Shown here: positions 1 to 6,936 of the stretch, one piece after another
Position numbering within the stretch: position 1 is the first letter of the stretch
Layout of the letters: every line of letters starts with the position of its first letter
Assembly: GCF_000756655.1 (NCBI RefSeq)
Contig: NZ_ARXU01000002.1
Coordinates: 1-64,000 of the forward strand
Length of the DNA stretch: 64,000 bases
Source of the DNA: Alcanivorax jadensis T9
GTDB lineage: Bacteria; Pseudomonadota; Gammaproteobacteria; Pseudomonadales; Alcanivoracaceae
Direction of reading: 5' to 3'
The notes under the pieces: generated by a model
The model's input: only the letters and a program-made list of their open reading frames with translations
Databases searched by the model: none
What the model was told of the DNA's origin: nothing
Program-made: the position numbers and the translations under genes

Positions 1-104
1 CCACTATCTTTATTTAGCCAACAGGGGCAGGCCACCCATTTTCCATGGCCGATGGGAATTGGGAGACCTGACCCCACTGCTTTTGTGACCCCACTGCTCT
101 TTGG
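1..104. other. Non-coding window edge with a short direct repeat
   Basis: No gene is seen here. A 13-base direct repeat (TGACCCCACTGCT) lies at 69-81 and 86-98. The stop codon of the neighbouring minus-strand gene falls inside ATATAAC, which resembles the first half of an integron attC site, but no second half follows. This last cassette may therefore be truncated by an insertion or deletion. The interpretation is inference. Confidence 0.4.
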
Positions 105-869
105 TTATATCCAGCCTGAATTCGGTCGCTTTGTAGCCAACGTTAAAAAGCGGCTGGCTAAACCCTCTTTTAAACTCTCCAAGCCTTCACCATTGTTCAA
201 ATATTTGGCAAAACGATGGTGCCTTAAGTCGAACGGTACATCCTGCTCTGATTGAGTAATTGGCACCACATGTTTTCCCAACGTATGTGCGATACCAGCT
301 TCGTAAAATACGTTCGGATTCTTGCCTGTGAAGTCGCATACGACGATGTAAGACTTGAAAATGAGTGAAAACACATCTTGGATTACGGTCGAATGATCCC
401 AAATATTATCCGCTCTTTGGCACTCGAAACCTGCTTGTTGGGCAGCCGATACAATAGCGTTATAGACTCCGGCCATTGACGCGTCGAACGGCATCATGAC
501 CGAGATCAGGTTTGTATCAACAGGATCGCTGGGAACATTGAAGATGGTCGGGGAGAAAACTATTTTCCGGCCTTGCGCTACCTCACTAGAAACGTTCTCC
601 CCAGCATTGCCGCATGTTTTGTGAACATATTTCACGACAGTATCAAGATTCTCGTCTTCTTGACCTATCATCCTTCGCAGAAAGGTCAATGCCAAGCCGT
701 CATAATCAGGATCGCCAAAAGAGAGGCTCCGCAGCAGTCGAGGGTGCCTCTCGACCTCATCAATCATATTTGTGAGGGCACCAAGCTCGCGCCAATTTGA
801 CGAATCGAAATCCTGGACAATAGCGTCCTTGAGCTGGATCAAATCTTGTCCAGAGATACGCGAGGGCAT
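105..869 (-). CDS. TIR/nucleoside 2-deoxyribosyltransferase-like protein, putative defence effector
   Basis: A 254-residue cytoplasmic protein. Residues 1-90 are helical and contain HPRLLRSLSFGDPDYDG (42-58), resembling small helical adaptor domains found on bacterial conflict proteins. Residues 120-205 look like the nucleoside 2-deoxyribosyltransferase/TIR-like fold: MMPFD at 125-129 and CDFTGKNPNVFYEAG at 178-192, with Glu190 in the place of the catalytic glutamate. Proteins of this build often cleave nucleotides or NAD during antiphage responses, but the substrate here is unknown. The start has AAGGAG eight bases upstream. It is the last cassette of the array. The fold assignment is by motif only. 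Confidence 0.6.
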   Translation of the reverse strand: MPSRISGQDLIQLKDAIVQDFDSSNWRELGALTNMIDEVERHPRLLRSLSFGDPDYDGLALTFLRRMIGQEDENLDTVVKYVHKTCGNAGENVSSEVAQGRKIVFSPTIFNVPSDPVDTNLISVMMPFDASMAGVYNAIVSAAQQAGFECQRADNIWDHSTVIQDVFSLIFKSYIVVCDFTGKNPNVFYEAGIAHTLGKHVVPITQSEQDVPFDLRHHRFAKYLNNGEGLESLKEGLASRFLTLATKRPNSGWI

Positions 870-883
870 CCGAAAGTCTCCTT

Positions 884-922
884 AGATTACTGCCGCTTGT
901 CGGCAGCAGCGCCTTGTTATGA
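884..922 (-). repeat. attC-like site, degenerate
   Basis: On the minus strand the site starts with TCATAAC, which contains the TAA stop of the upstream gene. It then forms a perfect hairpin with arms CTGCCG/CGGCAG and loop ACAAG. The expected closing GTTRRRY half-site is degraded (GTAATCT). The loop region GACAAGC recurs in the attC-like site at 2662-2710, which supports a common family. Confidence 0.45.
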
Positions 923-1387
923 GCGTTTTAGCAGGGCTTTAACTGCATCGGAATATTCAAACCCTAGTTTTGCTGAAGGAGTCTCGGGTTCTGCATTTAG
1001 CTCACCTCCAGACAGAAGAAGATGTGCTTTCAAGGCTGCCAGTTCAATAGTTGCTTCTGGAGAGGGTTCGTCAAAAACTTCATCTATTAGGCGTTTCCGA
1101 ATACGAAACAGCTCTTCCGACTCCTTAATTGTCAACTCAATTTTCTGAGCCCTGCCAATATAGTTTAATGCCCAGAAAATAATAGAAAAAATACCTAACA
1201 CTCCAGCAGATACAGCAAATGGAGCAGCCTTAACCAATTCCAATATATCGATATTTTTTTCAGAAGCGGCTACCGACAATATTACTGTGTAGATAAGCAA
1301 GAACAGAATTAAAAATATCATTGCCGCAGGATTTCTAAATAAGTTCGCATAAATAGATAATGCAATGGGCTTTTTAATCTCACTCAT
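917..1387 (-). CDS. Small membrane protein with two transmembrane segments (cassette gene)
   Basis: A 156-residue protein not recognised as a known family. Two hydrophobic segments are visible at about residues 21-40 and 56-75. They are followed by a charged, probably helical cytoplasmic tail of about 80 residues. A ribosome binding site (AAAGGAT) precedes the ATG. The stop codon lies inside the attC-like half-site at 916-922, as is usual for cassette genes. Small two-helix membrane proteins are frequent in cassettes and in defence modules as membrane effectors or sensors, but nothing in the sequence proves such a role. Confidence 0.6.
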   Translation of the reverse strand: MSEIKKPIALSIYANLFRNPAAMIFLILFLLIYTVILSVAASEKNIDILELVKAAPFAVSAGVLGIFSIIFWALNYIGRAQKIELTIKESEELFRIRKRLIDEVFDEPSPEATIELAALKAHLLLSGGELNAEPETPSAKLGFEYSDAVKALLKRS

Positions 1388-1438
1388 TATTGAATCCTTT
1401 GAAATTTAATTTCCATACTCGCGGAACGGTTACTAAGC

Positions 1439-1486
1439 TCATAACGCCGCGCTCACCGGCTAGTCCGGCGCTATGCTTTGTTATAA
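1439..1486 (-). repeat. attC-like site
   Basis: Read on the minus strand the site begins TTATAAC (containing the stop codon of the upstream gene) and ends GTTATGA. The two ends pair at six of seven positions. Between them lies a GC-rich imperfect hairpin with arms built on GCGCCGG/CCGG..GCGC and loop ACTAG. This is the clearest attC candidate in the array. At 48 bases it is short for the class. Confidence 0.6.
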
Positions 1487-2632
1487 CACTTCTTTCACCA
1501 TTATTTCTTCTGTAAAGGCAAGCCCAAAATGCGGATCATCATATTGCAAACCAGAACCATTCTCCGCATAAACCCTACTTAGATGCTCTTCATATAGATC
1601 TGCAATGATCCCAAATGGTTTAAACGAAATTAACTTACTTCTTTCAAGCATGAATTCTTTCAATATTTCCCATGAATGAGCTCCTTCTGGGGCTGGGTTG
1701 GCTATAGAATCGAGAAAATAACCTCCACTTCTCATTGATTCAATGGCTGTACCCGTCATGCCACTCGCCCCCCATTCACTTATACATCGATATAGTTTTT
1801 CAGAAAAATCGTTTTCAATCTCTATAGTTTGTCGATGAAATTTCTCAAAAGGGTTTATATCCACAAATGTGACACTATATCTAGCAAGAGTGCCGTTTCT
1901 AAGGTCTTTCCATAAAAATGCGAATCCATGAGAATTTTTTTGTTGAGATTTACGGATAATTCTTTCAAACGACGCCTTTACTTGAAGTATATGCTTGTCT
2001 AACTCTTCTATAGGGTCACCTTGATGTATACCTTTTCCGTATATGCAGTACTGCATTCCAGAAAAACTATTAGATCGGAATTTAGTCTGCAGCTTATTCG
2101 TAAACAATATATTTGGTGGCAAGCACTCCAGCCTTAAAAAATCACTCTCAATTAATATTGGCCGCAGGCACAAAATTTTTTTCTTATGCCAAAATATTTC
2201 ATTAAACAAATAATTTTTAAGCAGTGTCGGCCACTCAGAAGAAATTACTATAAAAACCACATCTGTATCAGCAATCATTGGGAAGTGAGTTTTTATAGCA
2301 TTTGCATAAGCACCTAACTCCGTCCCTGCTTGTCTTGTTGCATTTTTTTCATTCTTTAGCTCAACAATAACAAATTTTTCAAAACCCGGGTCAAATAGTA
2401 GAAAATCTGGTTTTAACTGTTCCTTTTTAAATAGCGAAATATTCTCTTCCTCGGTAATTAGCACCGTTTCATACAGAGACTCTAGACAATAATCGTATGC
2501 GTCGATAATCAAATCTTCCTCTAGGGAAGTCCCTTTGTAGAAGTCGTGATCTTCAACAATTTCACTAAAGCCTCCGAATTTTCTCGCATATTCTGACAAT
2601 TTACGTTGCATCTCAGCTTCATTTACAAACAT
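1481..2632 (-). CDS. PD-(D/E)XK nuclease-like protein (cassette gene)
   Basis: A 383-residue protein. A nuclease-like core is visible at residues 74-115: Asp76 in KPDFLLFD, then Glu91-Leu-Lys93 in VIVELKN, followed by a helix with Thr99-Arg100-Gln101. This matches the D-X(10-20)-E-X-K pattern of PD-(D/E)XK enzymes. The remaining C-terminal 250 residues have no recognised domain. It could be a restriction-like or Shedu-like defence nuclease, but family membership cannot be settled by eye. It starts at ATG with AAAGGATG upstream and ends inside the attC-like site. The gene is AT-rich compared with the core genes. Confidence 0.6.
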   Translation of the reverse strand: MFVNEAEMQRKLSEYARKFGGFSEIVEDHDFYKGTSLEEDLIIDAYDYCLESLYETVLITEEENISLFKKEQLKPDFLLFDPGFEKFVIVELKNEKNATRQAGTELGAYANAIKTHFPMIADTDVVFIVISSEWPTLLKNYLFNEIFWHKKKILCLRPILIESDFLRLECLPPNILFTNKLQTKFRSNSFSGMQYCIYGKGIHQGDPIEELDKHILQVKASFERIIRKSQQKNSHGFAFLWKDLRNGTLARYSVTFVDINPFEKFHRQTIEIENDFSEKLYRCISEWGASGMTGTAIESMRSGGYFLDSIANPAPEGAHSWEILKEFMLERSKLISFKPFGIIADLYEEHLSRVYAENGSGLQYDDPHFGLAFTEEIMVKEVL

Positions 2633-2661
2633 TCATCATCCTTTGTTAGAATATGCAAGTG

Positions 2662-2710
2662 CTATAACGCCCGCCATCATGTGCTTGTCGCATGCATGGC
2701 ATTGTTAGGA
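2662..2710 (-). repeat. attC-like site
   Basis: On the minus strand it runs from TCCTAAC to GTTATAG and encloses an imperfect hairpin (GCCAT/ATGGC outer stem, TGC/GCA around a GACAA loop). The sequence just inside the closing half-site, GGCGGGCGTTATAG, closely resembles the 3' end of Vibrio-type attC sites. It separates the cassette genes at 2722-3279 and 1481-2632. Confidence 0.55.
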
Positions 2711-2721
2711 ATTTGCGCGAC

Positions 2722-3279
2722 CTAAACATCTACTTCGCGAGGATTTTTCAAGTAGACTTTTACAACATCCCCACGGGAAAGCCCCCAATTACTATTGCCT
2801 AAATCTGCTCTAATAGCTTGCAAAACAGCATCAACTGCCAGCAATGTATCCTTGGCCGATCCAGTCCCAGAATTTTCTCTAAAGCCGCTCCAAGCCCTAA
2901 TAACCTGGGGAGAAGCCCAGATAATCATACCTCTAGAGAGCTTCATGAACTGCTCCCTAAAGTCGTCAGGAAATTCATCTCCTTCTGGATCGAACTCCGC
3001 TGCTTTTTCCTCTGTCATAAAACGCTCAACAATATCGAAGAACGTTTCATAGACCTCGATTTTCGCAGGCCTGTGACTATCGGAAATTTCTTTAGCTTTT
3101 GAGTGCCATTGAGCATAAAGAATTCCGAAAAGACCAAAAAGTGCTGTTATTGATGCCGTTACAGCCTCCTTACCAAAACCCTTTATCAAGTCAAACAAGG
3201 CACCGACGCCGAACCATACAGCCGCACCAAAAGCAAGAAGCAGAAGAAATGCTAAAATTACTCGGATTACCTTTCTCAA
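2722..3279 (-). CDS. Membrane protein with two N-terminal transmembrane segments (first cassette gene)
   Basis: Not a recognised family. I place the start at TTG 3279 because GGGGGAG sits five bases upstream (3285-3291). Starts further upstream (3309, 3345) would cross the apparent cassette boundary at 3301-3307. The 185-residue product begins with two hydrophobic helices (about 7-25 and 38-56) followed by a soluble C-terminal region with helical character. If the array is read from high to low coordinates this is its first visible cassette. Function unknown. Confidence 0.55.
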   Translation of the reverse strand: MRKVIRVILAFLLLLAFGAAVWFGVGALFDLIKGFGKEAVTASITALFGLFGILYAQWHSKAKEISDSHRPAKIEVYETFFDIVERFMTEEKAAEFDPEGDEFPDDFREQFMKLSRGMIIWASPQVIRAWSGFRENSGTGSAKDTLLAVDAVLQAIRADLGNSNWGLSRGDVVKVYLKNPREVDV

Positions 3280-3300
3280 AGCTGCTCCCCCTATCCAGAT

Positions 3301-3307
3301 TCCTAAC
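3301..3307 (-). other. Putative cassette insertion boundary (GTTAGGA core)
   Basis: The minus-strand heptamer GTTAGGA fits the integron recombination core GTTRRRY at six of seven positions. A cassette starting at its TTAGGA would open about 10 bases before a strong ribosome binding site, which is normal cassette layout. The attC-like site closing this cassette starts with TCCTAAC, the reverse complement of this core. No attI or integrase gene is recognised upstream. Confidence 0.4.
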
Positions 3308-3654
3308 ATCGTATTCAATTGCAGATGCGATATATCACTTTCCAATATATCCCCGACCCAACTCTTTGCTCAAATCACGCCAAAACCCCACGGGCTCAAT
3401 GGATTACCACCAAAACAGCAACCACTCTCACCTGACTTTTCTTGCATTTTCGTGTTGAACGGGAAATTGAGTTCGGACTTTTCTTGCACCCCCAAACTCG
3501 AAAATTCACTTTATCTCAGCAACTTACAAAAATATGTAAGCCATATCCTACAAATTCAACTTGCGCGCGGATGAAAAACGGGCGGTGGAGTGGCCACATA
3601 TCAGGCCGACAATAAGCGGGACGCTTCGGGTACAACGGATGGATTGCGGTTTGC
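3308..3654. other. Intergenic region between cassette array and core genes
   Basis: No convincing gene is seen. On the minus strand it would hold any promoter for the cassette array. The stretch is AT-rich up to about 3560 and then becomes GC-rich, marking the change from foreign-looking to core DNA. No integrase fragment was found in any frame. Confidence 0.4.
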
Positions 3655-3735
3655 GTAGGGTGCACTGAGCCTGGGGTGAACTGCACGGCATGGGCGGGGA
3701 ATGGTGCAGTTCGCCTTAGGCTCAGTGCACCCTAC
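3655..3735. repeat. Long inverted repeat (32-base arms)
   Basis: Arms at 3655-3686 and 3704-3735 are complementary at 29 of 32 positions and enclose a 17-base loop. Each arm carries GTAGGGTGCACTGAGCC at its outer end. There is no T-tract, so it is not a standard terminator. It resembles a fossil palindromic element at the border of the cassette region. Confidence 0.75.
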
Positions 3736-3790
3736 TCGTTCGGTAGAGGGGTAGGTGCGGTAACGCTAGGCGCGCACGAGATGGAGTGCA

Positions 3791-4396
3791 TTACAGGCCT
3801 GCCAGACGCCGTGCCTGCCAGTAACGCTGGCGCCAGTAGGGATTGCTCAGAGAGGAAGTCATCACGCCCTGGCTGGAGGACGCATGGAGGAAATCGCCGT
3901 TGCCCATGTAGATGCCCACATGGCGGTTGCCGGGGCCGGTGCGGAAGAACACCAGGTCGCCCACGCGGATGTCGTCGCGCTTTACCTTTTCCCCGCTTCT
4001 TAGCAGTTCGAGGGTGGTGCGCGGTACTTCCATGCCCAGGCGGGACAGGAAGGTGAGGTAGACGAAGCCGGAGCAATCCACGCCGCGGGGGCTCAGGCCG
4101 CCGTAGCGGTAGGGGACGCCTTTCCAGTCTTCGTGCTGGGCTTGCAGGGAAACGCGCAGGGGCGGCGCTTCGGACATTACCTCTGCCACCAGCGCATCCA
4201 TTTCCTGCTGGGACTGGATATCCGGGGCCGTGTTGCCCGGGCTGGTTTTTTGCTTGGCACGGGTTGTTGCTGGGCCTTCAGGGGCCGATTCCGCGCCAGC
4301 GGGCATCCTGCCGGCACAGCCGGCCAGCAGGAGCAGCAAACAACTCAAAAGAGGAAGGGTGTGGCGCATGGAGGGATAAGGCAGTGGCAGGGCCAT
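3791..4396 (-). CDS. NlpC/P60-family lipoprotein peptidase
   Basis: A 201-residue exported cell-wall peptidase, predicted to cut peptide stems of peptidoglycan between D-Glu and the diamino acid. The N-terminus has a hydrophobic signal ending in the lipobox LAGC. The NlpC/P60 domain fills the C-terminal half: catalytic Cys in GVDCSGFVY, His in RHVGIYMG, and a polar third residue near FLHASSS. The start at 4396 is chosen because AGGAGG lies seven bases upstream; an in-frame ATG at 4369 would also leave the signal intact. It follows rpe after 28 bases on the same strand and may be cotranscribed. Confidence 0.88.
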   Translation of the reverse strand: MALPLPYPSMRHTLPLLSCLLLLLAGCAGRMPAGAESAPEGPATTRAKQKTSPGNTAPDIQSQQEMDALVAEVMSEAPPLRVSLQAQHEDWKGVPYRYGGLSPRGVDCSGFVYLTFLSRLGMEVPRTTLELLRSGEKVKRDDIRVGDLVFFRTGPGNRHVGIYMGNGDFLHASSSQGVMTSSLSNPYWRQRYWQARRLAGL

Positions 4397-4424
4397 TCGG
4401 TTCCCTCCTGAGCGGTGTAGGCCC

Positions 4425-5099
4425 TCAGGCCTGCGCCAGCTCCTCGCGCATTTGCTGGATGACCGCGGCGTAGTCGTCCTTGCCGAAGATGGCAGAACCG
4501 GCCACGAAGGTGTCGGCGCCGGCGGCGGCCACTTCACGGATGTTCTTCTCGGAGACGCCGCCGTCCACTTCCAGGCGGATGTCGTAGCCGCTGGCGTCGA
4601 TCATCTGGCGTACGACGCGGGTCTTGTCCAGGGTGGTGGGAATGAACTTCTGGCCGCCATAGCCCGGGTTCACGCTCATCAGCAGGATCATGTCCAGCTT
4701 GTCCATGACGTATTCCAGGCAGTCCGGGCGGGTGGCCGGGTTGAGGACCAGGCCGGCTTTGCAGCCGTGGCTCTTGATCAGCTGCAGGGAGCGGTCCACG
4801 TGCTGGCTGGCTTCCGGGTGAAAGGTGATGTAGCTGGCGCCGGCTTCGGCGAACGAGGTAATCAGGTCATCCACCGGGCTGACCATCAGGTGCACGTCGA
4901 TGGGGGCGGTGATGCCGTGGTCGCGCAGGGCCTTGCAGACCATGGGGCCGATGGTCAGGTTGGGCACGTAGTGGTTGTCCATCACGTCGAAGTGGATCAC
5001 GTCCGCCCCGGCGGCCAGCACGTTATCGCACTCTTCCCCGAGACGGGCGAAGTTGGCCGCGAGAATGGAGGGGGCGATCAGATAATCCTGCTTGGGCAT
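4425..5099 (-). CDS. rpe: Ribulose-phosphate 3-epimerase
   Basis: A 224-residue TIM-barrel enzyme interconverting ribulose 5-phosphate and xylulose 5-phosphate in the pentose phosphate pathway. Visible hallmarks are the start [10 protein letters not shown], the metal and catalytic residues in [21 protein letters not shown], the [11 protein letters not shown] loop, and the phosphate-binding EVDGGV and [12 protein letters not shown] segments. Length is normal for the family. AAGGA precedes the ATG. It lies downstream of murU with a REP-like hairpin between them. Confidence 0.97.
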   Translation of the reverse strand: MPKQDYLIAPSILAANFARLGEECDNVLAAGADVIHFDVMDNHYVPNLTIGPMVCKALRDHGITAPIDVHLMVSPVDDLITSFAEAGASYITFHPEASQHVDRSLQLIKSHGCKAGLVLNPATRPDCLEYVMDKLDMILLMSVNPGYGGQKFIPTTLDKTRVVRQMIDASGYDIRLEVDGGVSEKNIREVAAAGADTFVAGSAIFGKDDYAAVIQQMREELAQA

Positions 5100-5137
5100 G
5101 AGGGTTCCTTAAAATTCGTTTGTCGCGACAGCGTCAC

Positions 5138-5167
5138 TGTAGGAGTGGTCGTTCGACCGCTCCCACA
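5138..5167. repeat. REP-like hairpin
   Basis: TGTAGGAG followed by the near-perfect dyad GGAGTGGTCG/CGACCGCTCC, located between murU and rpe. The TGTAGGAGC-type edge recurs at the ends of the longer palindromic elements near 18.7, 39.8 and 61.7 kb. Confidence 0.65.
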
Positions 5168-5179
5168 CAAAAAATCGTT

Positions 5180-5845
5180 TCAGGGTCGGGCCAGCAATCG
5201 GTCCAGTTCGTCCAGGCGTTCCGGGGTGCCGATGTCCCACCATTGGCCGGGGTGGTGCTCACCGCTGACGGCATCGTCTGCCATGGCGGCGCGCAGCAGC
5301 GGCGCCAGTTTCGCTTCGCCATCGGGCATTTCGGCGAACAGGGCCGGGTCAAAACGGCCCATACCGGCATAGGTCAGCCTGGGTTCGCCATTATCGCGCA
5401 CCCGGCCCCCTTCTGTCAGATGAAAATCGCCGCCCGGGTGGTGGTCCGGATTATCCGCCAGCACCAGATGCACCGGGTCGGGCCGGTCTGCCACCAGCCG
5501 GGACAGGTCGTAGTCGGTCCAGATATCGCCGTTGACCAGCACAAAGGGCGCATCGCCCAGCAGCGGTAGCGCCCGGCGAATGCCGCCGGCGGTTTCCAGC
5601 GGGGTGCCTTCGTGGGAATAGAGAATCGGGATACCAAAGCGCCGGCCGTCGCCCAGGGTGGCGGCCAGCCGGTCGCCCAGCCAGCCGGTGTTGATCACCA
5701 GGGAGTCGATGCCGGCATCGCGCAGTTTCTCTATATGGTATTCGATCAACGCCTTGCCCCCCGCCTGCAGCAGCGGTTTGGGGGTGTGGTCGGTGAGTGG
5801 CCGCATGCGCTTGCCGTAGCCGGCGGCCAGGATCATGGCCTTCAC
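5180..5845 (-). CDS. murU: N-acetylmuramate alpha-1-phosphate uridylyltransferase
   Basis: A 221-residue sugar nucleotidyltransferase. In the pseudomonad recycling route it makes UDP-MurNAc from MurNAc-1-phosphate, bypassing de novo synthesis. The N-terminal signature [20 protein letters not shown] carries the UTP-binding loop, and [10 protein letters not shown] holds the metal-binding Asp. The GTG start at 5845 overlaps the amgK stop by four bases (GTGA), indicating translational coupling with the kinase that supplies its substrate. A start at the internal ATG 5836 is possible but would leave little before the nucleotide loop. Confidence 0.93.
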   Translation of the reverse strand: MKAMILAAGYGKRMRPLTDHTPKPLLQAGGKALIEYHIEKLRDAGIDSLVINTGWLGDRLAATLGDGRRFGIPILYSHEGTPLETAGGIRRALPLLGDAPFVLVNGDIWTDYDLSRLVADRPDPVHLVLADNPDHHPGGDFHLTEGGRVRDNGEPRLTYAGMGRFDPALFAEMPDGEAKLAPLLRAAMADDAVSGEHHPGQWWDIGTPERLDELDRLLARP

Positions 5846-6846
5846 TCGTTGTCCTCGAGCTGATCCAGGATCCATTCCAGGTCCACCAGCTCCGGACGGC
5901 GGGCGATGGCGGTGCGCAGGTAGGCGAAGAATCGGGCTACATCGCCCAGGTATTTGGGTTTGCCGTCCCGGTGGCAGATGCGGGCAAAGATACCGATCAC
6001 CTTTAGGTGGCGCTGGGCGCCCATCAGATCGCAATCGCGCAGGAAGGTGTCGAAGTCCGCCGGCACCGGCAGGCCCGCGACGGTGGCCTTGTCGAAATAC
6101 TGGCGCAGCCAGCCCAGCACCCGCGCTTCCGGCCAGCTGATAAAGGCATCCTTGAACAGGCTGATCACGTCATAGCTGATGGGCCCGGCCACCGCATCCT
6201 GAAAGTCCAGCACCCCGGGGTTAGGATCGGACACCATCAGGTTGCGGGGCATGTAGTCCCGGTGCACGAACACCTGCGGTTGGGCCAGGGCCGATTCGAT
6301 CAGCACAGTGAACACCCGGTCCAGGCGCTGGCGCAGTTCGCCGGTGACCACCTTTTCCCGGTGGCGAAACAGGTACCACTGGGGGAACAGCTCCAGCTCC
6401 CGCTGCAGCAGGGCTTCGTCATAGACTGGCAGGCCGCTCACATCGGTATGCAACTGCTGGGTAATCAGGGTATCGATGGCGGCGCTGTACCAGGCATCCG
6501 CATTGTTCTCGTTCAGGGCGGTCAGCCAGGTTTCATTGCCCATATCGGTGAGCAGCAAAAAGCCCTGGTCCAGATCCTGATGGACGATCTCGGGCACATG
6601 CAGGCCGGCACGCTGAAGACGCTGGGCCACGTCGATAAAGGGGCGACAATCTTCCTGGGCCGGCGGCGCATCCATGGCGATCAGGCTGCGGCCACAATGC
6701 TGATAGCGAAAATAACGACGGAAACTGGCATCCGCGGAAGCCGGCTCACCCGCCACACTGGCACCGAGGTAAGTACTTACCCACTGGTCCAGGGCGACCT
6801 TGCGGGGGTCGGCCTTATTGTCGGATTTACTTTTATCAGGCTGCAT
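5842..6846 (-). CDS. amgK: N-acetylmuramate/N-acetylglucosamine kinase
   Basis: A 334-residue aminoglycoside-phosphotransferase-fold kinase that phosphorylates MurNAc (and GlcNAc) at the anomeric position for peptidoglycan recycling. The Brenner-type motif [11 protein letters not shown] and the metal-binding DFQDA are both intact. It forms a coupled pair with murU and is transcribed divergently from lptD across 90 bases. This head-to-head arrangement of amgK-murU with lptD-surA-pdxA-rsmA-apaGH is typical of Pseudomonas and relatives. AAGGAAGG precedes the ATG. Confidence 0.94.
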   Translation of the reverse strand: MQPDKSKSDNKADPRKVALDQWVSTYLGASVAGEPASADASFRRYFRYQHCGRSLIAMDAPPAQEDCRPFIDVAQRLQRAGLHVPEIVHQDLDQGFLLLTDMGNETWLTALNENNADAWYSAAIDTLITQQLHTDVSGLPVYDEALLQRELELFPQWYLFRHREKVVTGELRQRLDRVFTVLIESALAQPQVFVHRDYMPRNLMVSDPNPGVLDFQDAVAGPISYDVISLFKDAFISWPEARVLGWLRQYFDKATVAGLPVPADFDTFLRDCDLMGAQRHLKVIGIFARICHRDGKPKYLGDVARFFAYLRTAIARRPELVDLEWILDQLEDNE

Positions 6847-6936
6847 TGCCTTCCTTGTTCGATTACACTGCCGCTTTTACAGGGCGGAATTGCCGCCGCT
6901 GTACAAAACGGCCTTTTTACCTGTTCTGAGCAGCCG

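Larger units (their letters stand above)
105..3307 (-). mobile_element. Integron-like gene cassette array (four cassettes, no integrase seen)
   Basis: Four minus-strand genes are each followed by a short site with integron attC features. Stop codons lie in or near a (T/A)(T/C)ATAAC-type half-site, a GC-rich hairpin follows, and two of the three internal sites end in GTTATRR. The region is visibly AT-richer than the neighbouring core genes, and each gene has its own ribosome binding site. No tyrosine recombinase is present between 3307 and the core genes from 3791, so this looks like a cluster of attC sites lacking an integrase (CALIN) or the far end of a longer array. The attC sites are short (about 39-49 bases; usual minimum near 57), which lowers confidence. 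Confidence 0.6.

Noticed and set aside
3308-3790. Integrase gene or attI site next to the cassette array
   Set aside because: No tyrosine-recombinase motifs in any frame. The frames seen around 3676-4076 are shadows of the NlpC/P60 gene.
6007-6936. N-terminal extension of the lptD frame across amgK
   Set aside because: It lies antisense to amgK and has no signal peptide. The start at 6937 gives a correct export signal and spacing.
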